Shown in pieces: positions 46,676-55,044 of a stretch of DNA of 64,000 nt. The number at the start of each line of letters is the position of its first letter. Positions within the stretch are counted from its first letter, which is position 1. The translations under genes and the position numbers were made by a program. This DNA comes from Devosia faecipullorum (GTDB lineage Bacteria > Pseudomonadota > Alphaproteobacteria > Rhizobiales > Devosiaceae), in assembly GCF_015158295.1 (NCBI RefSeq), contig NZ_JACDXV010000001.1, positions 248,001 to 312,000 on the forward strand, in the 5' to 3' direction. The notes below the pieces were generated by a model that was not told the DNA's origin, did not search any database, and saw only the letters and a program-made list of their open reading frames with translations.

Positions 46676-47026
46676 GCGCAGATTTTGGAAGCCATCCAGC
46701 AGGCCGGACCGATTCCAACCTTCCAAACTCGCCCCCTCCCCAACGTCACCACCCGGTTTATCCGGGTGGTCCAGCCACCGGATCGACAAACTGGAGTGCC
46801 CAGACAAGCCGGGCAATGACGATGGAATGGAGGGAGCGCCTTCAAGAGGCTCAAGTGCAGGGCTAAGCGCTCTGGAAGCGCCTGCTCACTCTCCCCTTCC
46901 CGCCTCCCCGGCCAAGGTGAGGGGCCGGGCCGGTGATCGTGGGGAGATAATGTCTCAAACTCAATCTCGCACCTCCCCGGAGAAGTTTGGGAGGGGATGC
47001 AGCGCGCCTGATCTGTAGCGCGGCGT
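46676..47026. other. 351-bp convergent intergenic region filled with palindromes
   Basis: It holds double-hairpin repeat copy B (46744-46822) and a cluster of CTCCCC/GGGGAG palindromes at about 46893-46996. No open frame of quality. A terminator for the thioesterase could be formed by copy B. These are typical dispersed elements, not a gene. Confidence 0.6.
46744..46822 (+). repeat. Dispersed double-hairpin repeat, copy B
   Basis: CGTCACCACCCGGTTTATCC begins the first hairpin (CCACCCGG/CCGGGTGG). A second, degenerate half ends in CCGGGCAATGACG. The order matches copies A and D. Confidence 0.75.
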
Positions 47027-47869
47027 CTATCGGTTCCGCCACGCCCAGCCGGTCAATCGGACGATCTTGCGCCAGTCCGGCTCGTCTTTCGGCGGCAGAA
47101 AGGGACTGGCGCCGCTGCGTTTCCAGTCCGCAAGCTGCTTTTCCAGCAAGGCCATGGCGGCGTAAGCCGGGCGCAGACCGGCAGGCAGGCCAGCGATGGC
47201 GCTGCGGGCCTTTTGCAGATGGTTCTCGGCCAGTTCGGCGACCTGAGCGAGTGCCGCGTGCAGGCCCTCACTGTCCTGACCCCGGAAAATCTCGGTTTCG
47301 CGAACCCCATTGGCCTCAAGAATGGTCCAGGGCAGCATGATGCGACCCTGCGCGGCGGTAAAGCCGAAGGCGCGCAGATGGCCCAGCATGGCCTGCGCCA
47401 CCCCGAGATGCCCGGCAGCATCCCCCTGCTCAACCACTTGCCCGCCATTGAGTATCATCGCTGCAAGCTGGAACAGGGTGGAACTGGTTTCCCCGGCATA
47501 GCCCTCGAAACTTTCGAGATCGGGCATGGGATCGTCATAAAGGTCGAAGCGGCGCGCTCCGATGAGGCGTTGCAATGTGCCAGCAGGAATAGAGTAACGC
47601 GCGATTGTTTCCAGCAAGGCGTCGGCCAACGGGTTCTGCCGCACTTCGCCATGCCCGCCCCCGGTCAGCGCATCATTCCACCATTGCAGGCGGATTTCGC
47701 CGGGCTGCGGACCGGACACACGTTCGCGAATGGCGGCGATGTCGGCATTGAAGGCGAGGATCGCCGTGACATGCGGGCGGGATTCCGCCGAAAGCACGAG
47801 GGTGGCCAGATAACGGTCGCGGTCATGTTCGCGCAGGAATTGAGCGGCGAAATCGTGGCTGGATGACAT
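47027..47869 (-). CDS. Squalene/phytoene synthase-family protein, NDUFAF6 homologue
   Basis: 280 residues of the isoprenyl-synthase-like fold. It resembles human NDUFAF6 (complex I assembly factor) and other prenyl-transfer-like members through EIRLQWWNDAL (about 58-68), the usual site of the Asp-rich motif, which here is WNDA and lacks the full DxxxD. It is therefore unlikely to make carotenoid or squalene. It overlaps the Mth938 gene by one base (47869). In mitochondria both proteins serve complex I assembly, so a role in NADH dehydrogenase biogenesis is a fair inference. Confidence 0.82.
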   Translation of the reverse strand: MSSSHDFAAQFLREHDRDRYLATLVLSAESRPHVTAILAFNADIAAIRERVSGPQPGEIRLQWWNDALTGGGHGEVRQNPLADALLETIARYSIPAGTLQRLIGARRFDLYDDPMPDLESFEGYAGETSSTLFQLAAMILNGGQVVEQGDAAGHLGVAQAMLGHLRAFGFTAAQGRIMLPWTILEANGVRETEIFRGQDSEGLHAALAQVAELAENHLQKARSAIAGLPAGLRPAYAAMALLEKQLADWKRSGASPFLPPKDEPDWRKIVRLTGWAWRNR

Positions 47870-48273
47870 CAGCGGGCCTTTTCCACGGCAATCAGCGCGG
47901 CGGCCACGGCGCGGTCTTCGGCGAGAAGCACATTATAGGTGCGGATAGCACCGCCGGTCTGGGTCGGCTCGATGATCACGCGCTGCTCGCGTAAGGCCAC
48001 GCGGATCGCCGGGTCAATGGCAACGATGTCGGGCCCAAGACCGATAAGCAGCACATCGATCCGGTCGGCCAGTTCGATCACCGGTTGCAGGCTGGCCAGG
48101 GTCAATTCCGCCGCCGAATTGATGGACCATGCCTGCATGCCCGAAGGCAGGCAGAGCAGCGAACCGCGATGCGACATCTCGGCGAAGCGAAAGCCGCCAT
48201 TGCCATAGGCGTCGATGCCCACCTGATGCGGGAAATGGCGGAAGGGCTTGGATTGGTCAGGATCGACCTGCAT
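47869..48273 (-). CDS. Mth938-domain protein, NDUFAF3 homologue
   Basis: 134 residues of the Mth938/DUF498 fold. The conserved region VLLIGLGPDIVAID (about 74-87) and the IEPTQTGGAIRTYNVL segment match the family that includes human NDUFAF3, a complex I assembly factor. The stop TGA and the next start ATG overlap as TGATG. It is downstream of secDF (161 bp gap with palindromes) on the same strand. The same neighbourhood in other alphaproteobacteria is known. Confidence 0.85.
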   Translation of the reverse strand: MQVDPDQSKPFRHFPHQVGIDAYGNGGFRFAEMSHRGSLLCLPSGMQAWSINSAAELTLASLQPVIELADRIDVLLIGLGPDIVAIDPAIRVALREQRVIIEPTQTGGAIRTYNVLLAEDRAVAAALIAVEKAR

Positions 48274-48306
48274 TTGGCTTCACCTCGTAAGCACGCTCTC
48301 ACCGCT

Positions 48307-48387
48307 CGTCACCCTCGGGCTCGACCCGAGGGTTCTGTGTTAGCGACTGCTCCTGCATGAGCTCTCGGGTCAGGCCCGAGAGTGACG
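48307..48387. repeat. Paired inverted palindromes between Mth938 gene and secDF
   Basis: ACCCTCGGG-CCCGAGGGT (48311-48333) and CTCTCGGG-CCCGAGAG (48362-48382), separated by 28 bp. Outer flanks CGTCACC and GTGACG make the pair an inverted repeat overall. It is not the same sequence as the double-hairpin family but has the same GTCA/TGAC borders, so it may be a relative. Confidence 0.65.
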
Positions 48388-48434
48388 AACAGCGGGGCGG
48401 CCAGCAAGCCACCTCAACAGGACGGCATAACGCC

Positions 48435-50996
48435 TTACACCGCAGCCCCATCGGGCGAACGCTTCTTCTTGTCCGCATCGGCCTTGTCGTCGTCATCGGT
48501 TTTCTGCTTGAGGCCGAAATTGATGAGGATGGGGCCGTTGATGATGACCGAAGAATACATGCCCACCAGGGAACCGAAGGTCATGGCGATGGTGAAGCTG
48601 CGCAGCGCCTCGCCGCCAAAGAATACCAGCGGGAGCAGCGCCAGAAGCAGGGTGAACTGCGTCAAGGACGTGCGCACGATGGTCTGGTTGATCGACAGGT
48701 CGATCAGTTCCGGCAGCGGCATAGTGCGGTATTTTCGCAGGTTCTCGCGGATACGGTCGGAAATCACCACCGTTTCGTTGAGCGAGATACCCACGAGCGT
48801 CAGCACCGCTGCAATGGAGCTGAGATTGAACTCCATGCCCGTCAGCGAGAACAGGCCGATGGTCATGATCAAGTCATGCGACGTGGTCGTCACGGCTGCC
48901 ATGGCGAATTGCCACTCGAAGCGGAACCAGATGTAGATGAGAATACAGATCAGCGCGACGACGACAGCAATCGTGCCGGTCCAGGCCAATTCGCCCGAGA
49001 CCGTGCCCGACACGGCTTCGACGCGGCGGACTTCATAATTTTCAGTCGCCAGCGCTTCCTGAACCTGTTGCACCGCAGCCTGGTCGGCCGACTGGCCACC
49101 CTCCTGCGCCTGAACTCGGACGAGAACATCCTGCGGCGTGCCGAAGCCCTGCACCTGGATTTCACCGAGGTCGAGGCCGCTCAGCGCCTCACGCACCTGT
49201 CCGACATCGGCCGGACCGCCGACATGCTGGATTTCAATCGCCGTGCCGCCGACAAAGTCGATGCCCAGATTGAAGCCCTTGGTGAAGGCCGAACCGATGG
49301 AGACCAGGGTCATGATGACGGAGAGCACGATAACCGTGCGCGAAATCTTCATGAACGGAATTTTGGTGCCGTCGGGAATGAAGCGGAAATGCTGGATTTT
49401 CAGCTTCTTGGGACGAACGCGCTTGTACCAGAGGTTCACCTGATAGGAGGTAACCGTATAGGAGGTGAAGAGCGAGGTCAGAATGCCGAGGCCCAGGGTC
49501 ACGGCAAAGCCCTGAATGGGGCCCGAGCCCATGAAATACAGCACCACGGCCGCCACGAGCTGGGTCAGGTGGGAGTCGATGATGGTGCCCCAGGCGCGCT
49601 CGAAACCGGCATTGATCGCCTGTAGCGGCGATTTCCCGGACGCCTGCTCCTCACGCATTCGCTCGTAGATCAGCACGTTGGCGTCCACGGCCATGCCGAT
49701 GGTCAGAACGATACCGGCAATACCCGGCAGGGTCAGCGTCGCCCCCAGCGTCGAGAGCGCGGCAAAGATCAGGATAATGTTGAGGATCAGCGAGACATTG
49801 GCGAACACGCCCCACACGCCATAGGCCATGACCATGAAGACGAGAACCAGCACGGAGGCGATGACGCCGGCGGTGAAACCGGCCTGAATGGAATCGGCGC
49901 CAAGGCTGGCATCGACCGTCCGCTCCTCGATGACGTCGAGGCTGGCCGGCAGCGCGCCGGCGCGCAGCAGCACGGCGAGGTCATTGGCCGTCGCCGTGGT
50001 GAAGGAACCGCTGATCTGGCCCGAGCCGCCGGTGATGGGCTGCTGGATGACCGGGGCGGTGATGACGGTATTGTCCAAGACGATGGCGAAGCGCTGGTTG
50101 ACATTGCGCGAGGTCAATTCGCCGAAAGTGATGGCGCCACGCGTGTCGAACTTGAAGCTGACGACCGGAATATTGCGCTGCGAATCATAGGCCGGCTGGG
50201 CATCGACCAGCGATTCACCGCCAATGGCGACGTCTTCGTAGAGCAGTTCGCGTCCGCCATCCTGGCTGGGCAGGATCATAGTGCCGACCGGCAGGCCCTG
50301 AACGTCGGCCTGCTCGGCAGTCATGCCGGGATAGACCAGGTGGAAGGTGAGGCGCGCGGTCTGGGAAATGATATTCTTGAGGCGCTCGCTATCGCCGAAG
50401 CCCGGCACCTGCACCATGACGCGGGTATCGCCCTGGCGCTGGATGGTGGGCTCGGTGGTGCCCAATTCGTCGATACGGCTGCGAATGACTTCCATCGACT
50501 GCGCCACGAGCGAACTCATGCGCTGATTGATGCCCTCGGGTGTCAGCGTGATGGTCAGGCGCCCGTCGGCGGTTTCGCCGAAGCTGAGTTCCTCGACGCC
50601 GGCGCCGGAAAACATGAAGTCGCTGAGCGTGTTCTGGAGGCCGCGAATGGCGGTTTCCGCCTGCGCCTTCTGGCTCGGATCAGTCAGCTCGATGGAAATG
50701 GTATTGCGGGCCACATCGGTGGTGATGATGTTGCCGATGCCGTTCTGGGTCGCCAGTGTGTTGCGCGCATCGCGGCGGATGTCGCTGAGGCGCTGCGTTA
50801 CGATGCCTTCGCGGTTGACCTCGAGCAGCAGGTGCGAACCGCCCTGCAGGTCAAGGCCGAGAACCAGACCCGGCTGCGGCAGCCAGCCCGGCAACGCTTC
50901 CTGAACGGATTTGGGCAGGAAATTGGGCGCTGCAAGCAGGATACCCGCGATCGCGACAAACAGGATGACGAAGACGCGGAACGGCGACTGATTCAT
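48435..50996 (-). CDS. secDF: Fused protein translocase subunit SecDF
   Basis: 853 residues joining SecD (about 1-540) and SecF (about 550-853), each with six membrane segments and the SecD periplasmic P1 domain. It uses the proton gradient to pull preproteins across the membrane after SecYEG/SecA. SecD marks are the LGLDLQGGSHLLLEV segment and MAVDANVLIYERMREE; SecF marks are VGGTAIEI and GISLNETVVISDRIREN. The charge-relay Asp residues in these segments are kept. yajC lies 63 bp upstream, the usual partner. Fusion is the norm in Hyphomicrobiales. Confidence 0.97.
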   Translation of the reverse strand: MNQSPFRVFVILFVAIAGILLAAPNFLPKSVQEALPGWLPQPGLVLGLDLQGGSHLLLEVNREGIVTQRLSDIRRDARNTLATQNGIGNIITTDVARNTISIELTDPSQKAQAETAIRGLQNTLSDFMFSGAGVEELSFGETADGRLTITLTPEGINQRMSSLVAQSMEVIRSRIDELGTTEPTIQRQGDTRVMVQVPGFGDSERLKNIISQTARLTFHLVYPGMTAEQADVQGLPVGTMILPSQDGGRELLYEDVAIGGESLVDAQPAYDSQRNIPVVSFKFDTRGAITFGELTSRNVNQRFAIVLDNTVITAPVIQQPITGGSGQISGSFTTATANDLAVLLRAGALPASLDVIEERTVDASLGADSIQAGFTAGVIASVLVLVFMVMAYGVWGVFANVSLILNIILIFAALSTLGATLTLPGIAGIVLTIGMAVDANVLIYERMREEQASGKSPLQAINAGFERAWGTIIDSHLTQLVAAVVLYFMGSGPIQGFAVTLGLGILTSLFTSYTVTSYQVNLWYKRVRPKKLKIQHFRFIPDGTKIPFMKISRTVIVLSVIMTLVSIGSAFTKGFNLGIDFVGGTAIEIQHVGGPADVGQVREALSGLDLGEIQVQGFGTPQDVLVRVQAQEGGQSADQAAVQQVQEALATENYEVRRVEAVSGTVSGELAWTGTIAVVVALICILIYIWFRFEWQFAMAAVTTTSHDLIMTIGLFSLTGMEFNLSSIAAVLTLVGISLNETVVISDRIRENLRKYRTMPLPELIDLSINQTIVRTSLTQFTLLLALLPLVFFGGEALRSFTIAMTFGSLVGMYSSVIINGPILINFGLKQKTDDDDKADADKKKRSPDGAAV

Positions 50997-51059
50997 AAAA
51001 GACGTCCTGAAAAGGCAGAAAAGCCGGGGCGTTGCGCCCCGGCCAGCTTGGCAACCCGC

Positions 51060-51407
51060 TTAGGCGGGCTTGTTGTCGTTGACCGGCTCGGACTTGGAGC
51101 GGACATCCGCCACCATGCCGCGCACCAGCTTGACCTTGACGCCCTGGGCGATCTCGACTTCGAGATCCTCGCCCTCGACAGCCTTGGTCACCTTGCCGAT
51201 AATGCCGCCGGTGGTCACCACGGTGTCGCCGCGGCGAATGGCCGACAGCATGGCCTGCTGGGCCTTGAGGCGCTTCTGCTGCGGACGGAAAATCAGCAGC
51301 CAGAAGATCAGGACCAGCAGGGCGATCGGCATGAGCTGAACCAAAATGTCAGTCATGCCGCCAGTTGCCCCAAGCGCATCCTGTGCATAGGCGGGCGTTA
51401 CAAACAT
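51060..51407 (-). CDS. yajC: Preprotein translocase accessory protein YajC
   Basis: 115 residues: a short periplasmic start, one membrane segment (about 22-42, LVQLMPIALLVLIFWLLIF), then a conserved RPQQKRLKAQQ and cytoplasmic beta domain with RGDTVVTTGGIIGKVTK. It joins SecDF in the holotranslocon. AGGAGA is 8 bases before ATG 51407; TTG 51410 is a weaker alternative. It is first in yajC-secDF. Confidence 0.95.
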   Translation of the reverse strand: MFVTPAYAQDALGATGGMTDILVQLMPIALLVLIFWLLIFRPQQKRLKAQQAMLSAIRRGDTVVTTGGIIGKVTKAVEGEDLEVEIAQGVKVKLVRGMVADVRSKSEPVNDNKPA

Positions 51408-51610
51408 CAAGCGATCTCCTAAGTATTTTTCTTGTCGTTTCTGGTGGAAGGGGACGCCGCCGCACCTGACACCTCAGGCAGTGGACGCTAATGGGCTTGT
51501 CCGCACTTGCGCCCCGGCCAAAATCGCGCGGACTATACATTTGGGTATTCGTGATTGCAAAGCCAATCCGGGTGCGGCAATCGCGACTGAAAATGTGAAG
51601 GACTAGACAG

Positions 51611-52474
51611 TTGAAGACCAAGGACCATCTGGGCAGAATTGCCGACGCACTCGAAACGATCGCGGCGGCGCTGAACCCGGAGGCACAGGCCCGCGCCTTC
51701 GTGCTCGGCCCGGAAAATGCCTATCACTGGCAGGGCGACAGAGGCGCGCTCCTCGCCGTGCCCAAGGTGAGCCGGGTGCCGCTCGCCATGCTGAAGGGCA
51801 TCGACCATGTCCGCGACCTGCTGCTGGCCAATAGCGAGCAATTCGCGCGCGGCCACGGCGCCAACAATGCCCTGCTCTGGGGTGCGCGGGGCATGGGCAA
51901 GTCCTCGCTGGTCAAGGCCATCCATGCCGATATCGAATCGCGCAGCGGCTTCGAGCGGCTGGTGCTGGTGGAAATCGCCCGCGAAGACCTCGAAACCCTG
52001 CCCCTGCTGATGCGCGCCATTGCCGATCAGGATGCCCGCTTCATTGTTTTCTGCGACGATCTGAGCTTCGACTCCGGCGAAACCAGCTACAAATCGCTCA
52101 AGACCATCCTCGATGGCGGGCTGGAAGGCCGGCCGGACAATGTGCTGTTCTACGCCACATCCAATCGCCGCCATCTCATGCCGCGCGACATGATCGAGAA
52201 CGAGCGCGCCACCGCGATCAATCCCGGCGAGGCCGTGGAAGAAAAGGTGTCGCTGTCCGACCGCTTCGGGCTGTGGCTGGGCTTCCACAATTCCGACCAG
52301 GACACCTATCTGGCCATGGTCGCCGGCTATGCCGAATTTTATGGCCTCACCATCGATGCCGAAAATTTGCGGGCAAGGGCCATCGAATGGGCGGCGACGC
52401 GCGGCGCCCGCTCCGGCCGTGTTGCGATCCAATTGGTTCGGACCCTGGCCGGCGAGGAAGGCAAGACGGTTTAG
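51611..52474 (+). CDS. DUF815-family AAA ATPase
   Basis: 287 residues. A P-loop ATPase of the DUF815 family with Walker A GARGMGKSS (about 91-99), Walker B VFCDDLSFD and a sensor-like ATSNRRHLMP. A winged-helix-like C-terminus follows. The family is widespread next to yajC and secDF in alphaproteobacteria, but no function is established. The start is TTG 51611, with AAGGA about eight bases upstream. It is divergent from yajC, with 203 bp between starts. Confidence 0.87.
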   Translation: MKTKDHLGRIADALETIAAALNPEAQARAFVLGPENAYHWQGDRGALLAVPKVSRVPLAMLKGIDHVRDLLLANSEQFARGHGANNALLWGARGMGKSSLVKAIHADIESRSGFERLVLVEIAREDLETLPLLMRAIADQDARFIVFCDDLSFDSGETSYKSLKTILDGGLEGRPDNVLFYATSNRRHLMPRDMIENERATAINPGEAVEEKVSLSDRFGLWLGFHNSDQDTYLAMVAGYAEFYGLTIDAENLRARAIEWAATRGARSGRVAIQLVRTLAGEEGKTV

Positions 52475-52497
52475 AGGATCGCTCCGGAATTCGGAGC

Positions 52498-52589
52498 GCT
52501 TCGCGCCCCCGGATAAACTTGTCCCGGCAATCCAGCTTGCGGAGGCATGGACCACCGGGACAAGTGTAAAGCCCGATGGTGACGCTAGC
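52498..52589 (-). repeat. Dispersed double-hairpin repeat, copy C (decayed)
   Basis: On the minus strand it begins AGCGTCACCATCGGG and later reads CTGGATTGCCGGGACAAG, aligning with copies A and D but with both stems damaged. Confidence 0.55.
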
Positions 52590-52624
52590 ATAACAGTCCT
52601 TGGCTTGAGGACTGCGCAATCATG

Positions 52625-52658
52625 AAAAAAGGCCGGAGCACCACGCCCGGCCTTTTTT
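52625..52658. terminator. Bidirectional terminator between DUF815 and the NlpD-like gene
   Basis: AAAAAAGGCCGG (52625-52636) pairs with CCGGCCTTTTTT (52647-52658). Perfect stem with a T-run either way, between converging genes. Confidence 0.92.
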
Positions 52659-52679
52659 CGATTCTGGAGGTCGGCAGAC

Positions 52680-53966
52680 TTAGCCGGCGAGCAGCGGGAC
52701 CGGATCGACCGGGGTTGCACCCTTGCGCAGTTCGAAATGCAGTTGCGGGCGGGAGACGGAGCCGGTCTGGCCGACAGTTCCGATGGCCTGGCCGCGGCTG
52801 ACCACGGCGCCCTTGGCCACGCTCATGTTCTTGAGGTGAGCATAGGCGGAAACGAAGCCATTGGGGTGACGGACCAGGATCAGATTGCCATAGCCTTCCA
52901 CGCCGGAGCCGACATAGATGACCGTGCCGTTTTCGGCGGCCTTGACGCTGGACCCTTCCGGCACGTCGATATTGATGCCGGTGCCGCGCGAGGCGGCAAA
53001 ATCGGTGATGACCCGTCCGGAAACCGGCCAGCCGAACTTGTCATTGCCCGATAGTGCCGGCTCGGCAGCGGGTGCGATGGACGCCTGCTGCTGCACGGCG
53101 ACCGGCGCAGCAACGGGCTGGGCGACGGGCGCGGGCGTAGCAGTTACCGGAGCCGCAGCGACCGGGGTAGCGGCAGCGGGCGCGGCCAGATTGGTCGGAC
53201 GCTCCGCCGGCAGAACCCCGCCGGTCGTGGTGGGCGCGATGCTCGCAATCTGGGTGGCGGGGGCGCCGGCATTGAGATCGCCGCGACCGGGAATGGTGAT
53301 CTTCTGGCCGACAATGATCTTGTCGGGCGAGGACAGGCCATTGGCCAGAACGATGGCCTGCGCCGTGACGTCATAGCGACGAGCGATGGTGTGGAGCGAT
53401 TCACCGGCGGCGATGGTGTGCGTATAGCCATTGGTGTTCGCGGCGGCCTGAACGGGCACGCTGGAATTCACCGGCAGCGCGGAGGATGCGGCGGGATTGA
53501 CGCCCATGGCGATTGCCGGAGGTGTGGCCGGCATCGGGGCAAGAGTCTGCTGTGCGGGCATGGTCTGGGTGGCTCCCATTGAGGTCGATGAGTTCAGCGG
53601 CGGCAGGGCCTGGGTCTGTACGCCCGGCGCGACGACAGGTGCGTTATTCGCGAATGACGGCTGGGCAAAACCATTGCCGACCGGCGCGGGCGGCAGCGTA
53701 TTGCCACCACCGCTCCAACCACCCCCAACAGGCGCGGGCGGCAGATATTGCGATGCGGCGACCTGCGTGGATTGCGGCGCACCAAGACTGGCGGGCATCG
53801 GCTGATTGAACGTGGGAGATGGAGCCTGCGCCACCGAGCCGGTCACGGTCGGGTCGCCAAAAGAGCGGCTACCCAGGCTGTTACAACCGGACAAGGCGAC
53901 CGCAGCCGCGATCATTCCGGCAATGGCGACCGTTCTTCTCGGCCGCAGAGAGACGCGAATACTCAT
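52680..53966 (-). CDS. NlpD-like LysM/LytM lipoprotein without the zinc site
   Basis: 428 residues. Lipoprotein signal with lipobox (LSGC, Cys about 28), a Pro- and Ala-rich low-complexity region, one LysM domain (about 178-222, AAGESLHTIARRYDV) and a C-terminal LytM/M23 domain. The metal motif HxxxD reads GINIDV, and the HxH motif reads QLHFE, so the zinc ligands are lost. Proteins of this kind (NlpD, EnvC, DipM) activate amidases rather than cut cell wall. It lies after surE in a block where pcm often sits between. It contrasts with the complete M23 domain at 31249. Confidence 0.88.
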   Translation of the reverse strand: MSIRVSLRPRRTVAIAGMIAAAVALSGCNSLGSRSFGDPTVTGSVAQAPSPTFNQPMPASLGAPQSTQVAASQYLPPAPVGGGWSGGGNTLPPAPVGNGFAQPSFANNAPVVAPGVQTQALPPLNSSTSMGATQTMPAQQTLAPMPATPPAIAMGVNPAASSALPVNSSVPVQAAANTNGYTHTIAAGESLHTIARRYDVTAQAIVLANGLSSPDKIIVGQKITIPGRGDLNAGAPATQIASIAPTTTGGVLPAERPTNLAAPAAATPVAAAPVTATPAPVAQPVAAPVAVQQQASIAPAAEPALSGNDKFGWPVSGRVITDFAASRGTGINIDVPEGSSVKAAENGTVIYVGSGVEGYGNLILVRHPNGFVSAYAHLKNMSVAKGAVVSRGQAIGTVGQTGSVSRPQLHFELRKGATPVDPVPLLAG

Positions 53967-54269
53967 CGGCTTACTCTTACGCAGGTACTACTCAACAACT
54001 GAGTGTGAGACTAGGCCGGTAAGGTAAAGACGAGTTTAAAGCCGATGCGATTTGAGTGAATTCGTCTCGACGCGATTCAGGGATGGGTAGGGTTAACGCA
54101 GCGGCGCGGCACAGGAGTAAGTCATGCGCTCTCGGCAGCTACCGTGCCCAACGGGGATTCTACCGCCTATCGTCACCACCCGGTTTATCCGGGTGGTCCA
54201 TGTTGCCGCCAAGATGGATTGCCGGGACAAGCCCGGCAATGACGATCGTTGTGACACTCAGCTTTAAGC
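53967..54269. other. 303-bp spacer between the NlpD-like gene and surE
   Basis: It contains double-hairpin repeat copy D (54171-54245). The other 200 bp shows no open frame or clear promoter. In related genomes a pcm gene (protein-L-isoaspartate methyltransferase) lies at this point; it is absent here. Confidence 0.5.
54171..54245 (+). repeat. Dispersed double-hairpin repeat, copy D (best conserved)
   Basis: First hairpin CCACCCGG-TTTAT-CCGGGTGG (54177-54197), then a 19-bp spacer, then ATTGCCGGG-ACAAG-CCCGGCAAT. The whole is bordered by CGTCA and TGACG. Confidence 0.8.
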
Positions 54270-55043
54270 CTACCGACCCTTGAGCCCGATGGTCGCGAGC
54301 CGCGCCAATGCGCCCCGGTGCGTCTGCTGCAATGCGAAAGGCGTGACGGTGATGGCATTACCGCGCCGCAGCACTTCGAAATCGGCCTCGGGATCGAGCG
54401 GCAGCGGCGTTTCGGGAATCGCCATGAAGAACTCGCCCGCATTGTCGCTGGGATAGTAGCGAATGGGCGAACGGGAGAAGCGCTGGTGGGCGACGGCGGA
54501 AAGGCCCGTCACTTTGCTGGTGCCGCAATAGGGGAAGTTGACGTTGTAAAAGACATCGTCCCCGTCATGGGCGCCAAGAATGGCATCCACCACTTCCGCG
54601 CCAAAACGGGCGGCATTGGCCCAGTCGGGGTCATGGGTGATCGCATAATCCATGGACTGGCTCATGGCGATGCCGATAGCGCCCTGCAAGACCCCTTCCC
54701 GCGCCCCCGCCGCGGTGCCGGAGCAATTGACGATGTCGCCCAGATTCTGTCCGGCATTGACCCCGGACAGAACGAGATCGGCGGGCTTGTCACCCAGAAG
54801 GTGGGTCATGGCGGCGACGACGCAATCGGCGGGAGAGCCGCCCTTGACCGAGAAACGGCGCGGGCCGTGCTCGACATAGGACAATTCGCGCCCGAAGCTG
54901 AAGCGGTGTCCCGCCCCGGACTGATTGCCGTCGGGAGCCACGATCCACACATCGTCCGAAAGCGCCGCGGCAATGTCGGCCATGATGGCCAGGCCCGGCG
55001 CATCCACGCCATCGTCATTGGTGAGCAGGATGCGCAGGCCCAT
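54270..55043 (-). CDS. surE: 5'/3'-nucleotidase SurE
   Basis: 257 residues. Metal-dependent phosphatase acting on nucleoside monophosphates. Active-site motif LTNDDGVDAPG (about 6-16), the SGVNAGQNLGD loop and YNVNFP are conserved. It starts 1 bp after the serS stop, so the pair is tightly coupled. serS-surE is a common order in alphaproteobacteria. Confidence 0.95.
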   Translation of the reverse strand: MGLRILLTNDDGVDAPGLAIMADIAAALSDDVWIVAPDGNQSGAGHRFSFGRELSYVEHGPRRFSVKGGSPADCVVAAMTHLLGDKPADLVLSGVNAGQNLGDIVNCSGTAAGAREGVLQGAIGIAMSQSMDYAITHDPDWANAARFGAEVVDAILGAHDGDDVFYNVNFPYCGTSKVTGLSAVAHQRFSRSPIRYYPSDNAGEFFMAIPETPLPLDPEADFEVLRRGNAITVTPFALQQTHRGALARLATIGLKGR

Positions 55044-55044
55044 A

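Noticed and set aside
46893..46996. CRISPR-like or tandem repeats in the C/G-rich segment
   Set aside because: The units are inverted, of unequal length and without regular spacers; they are intergenic palindromes.
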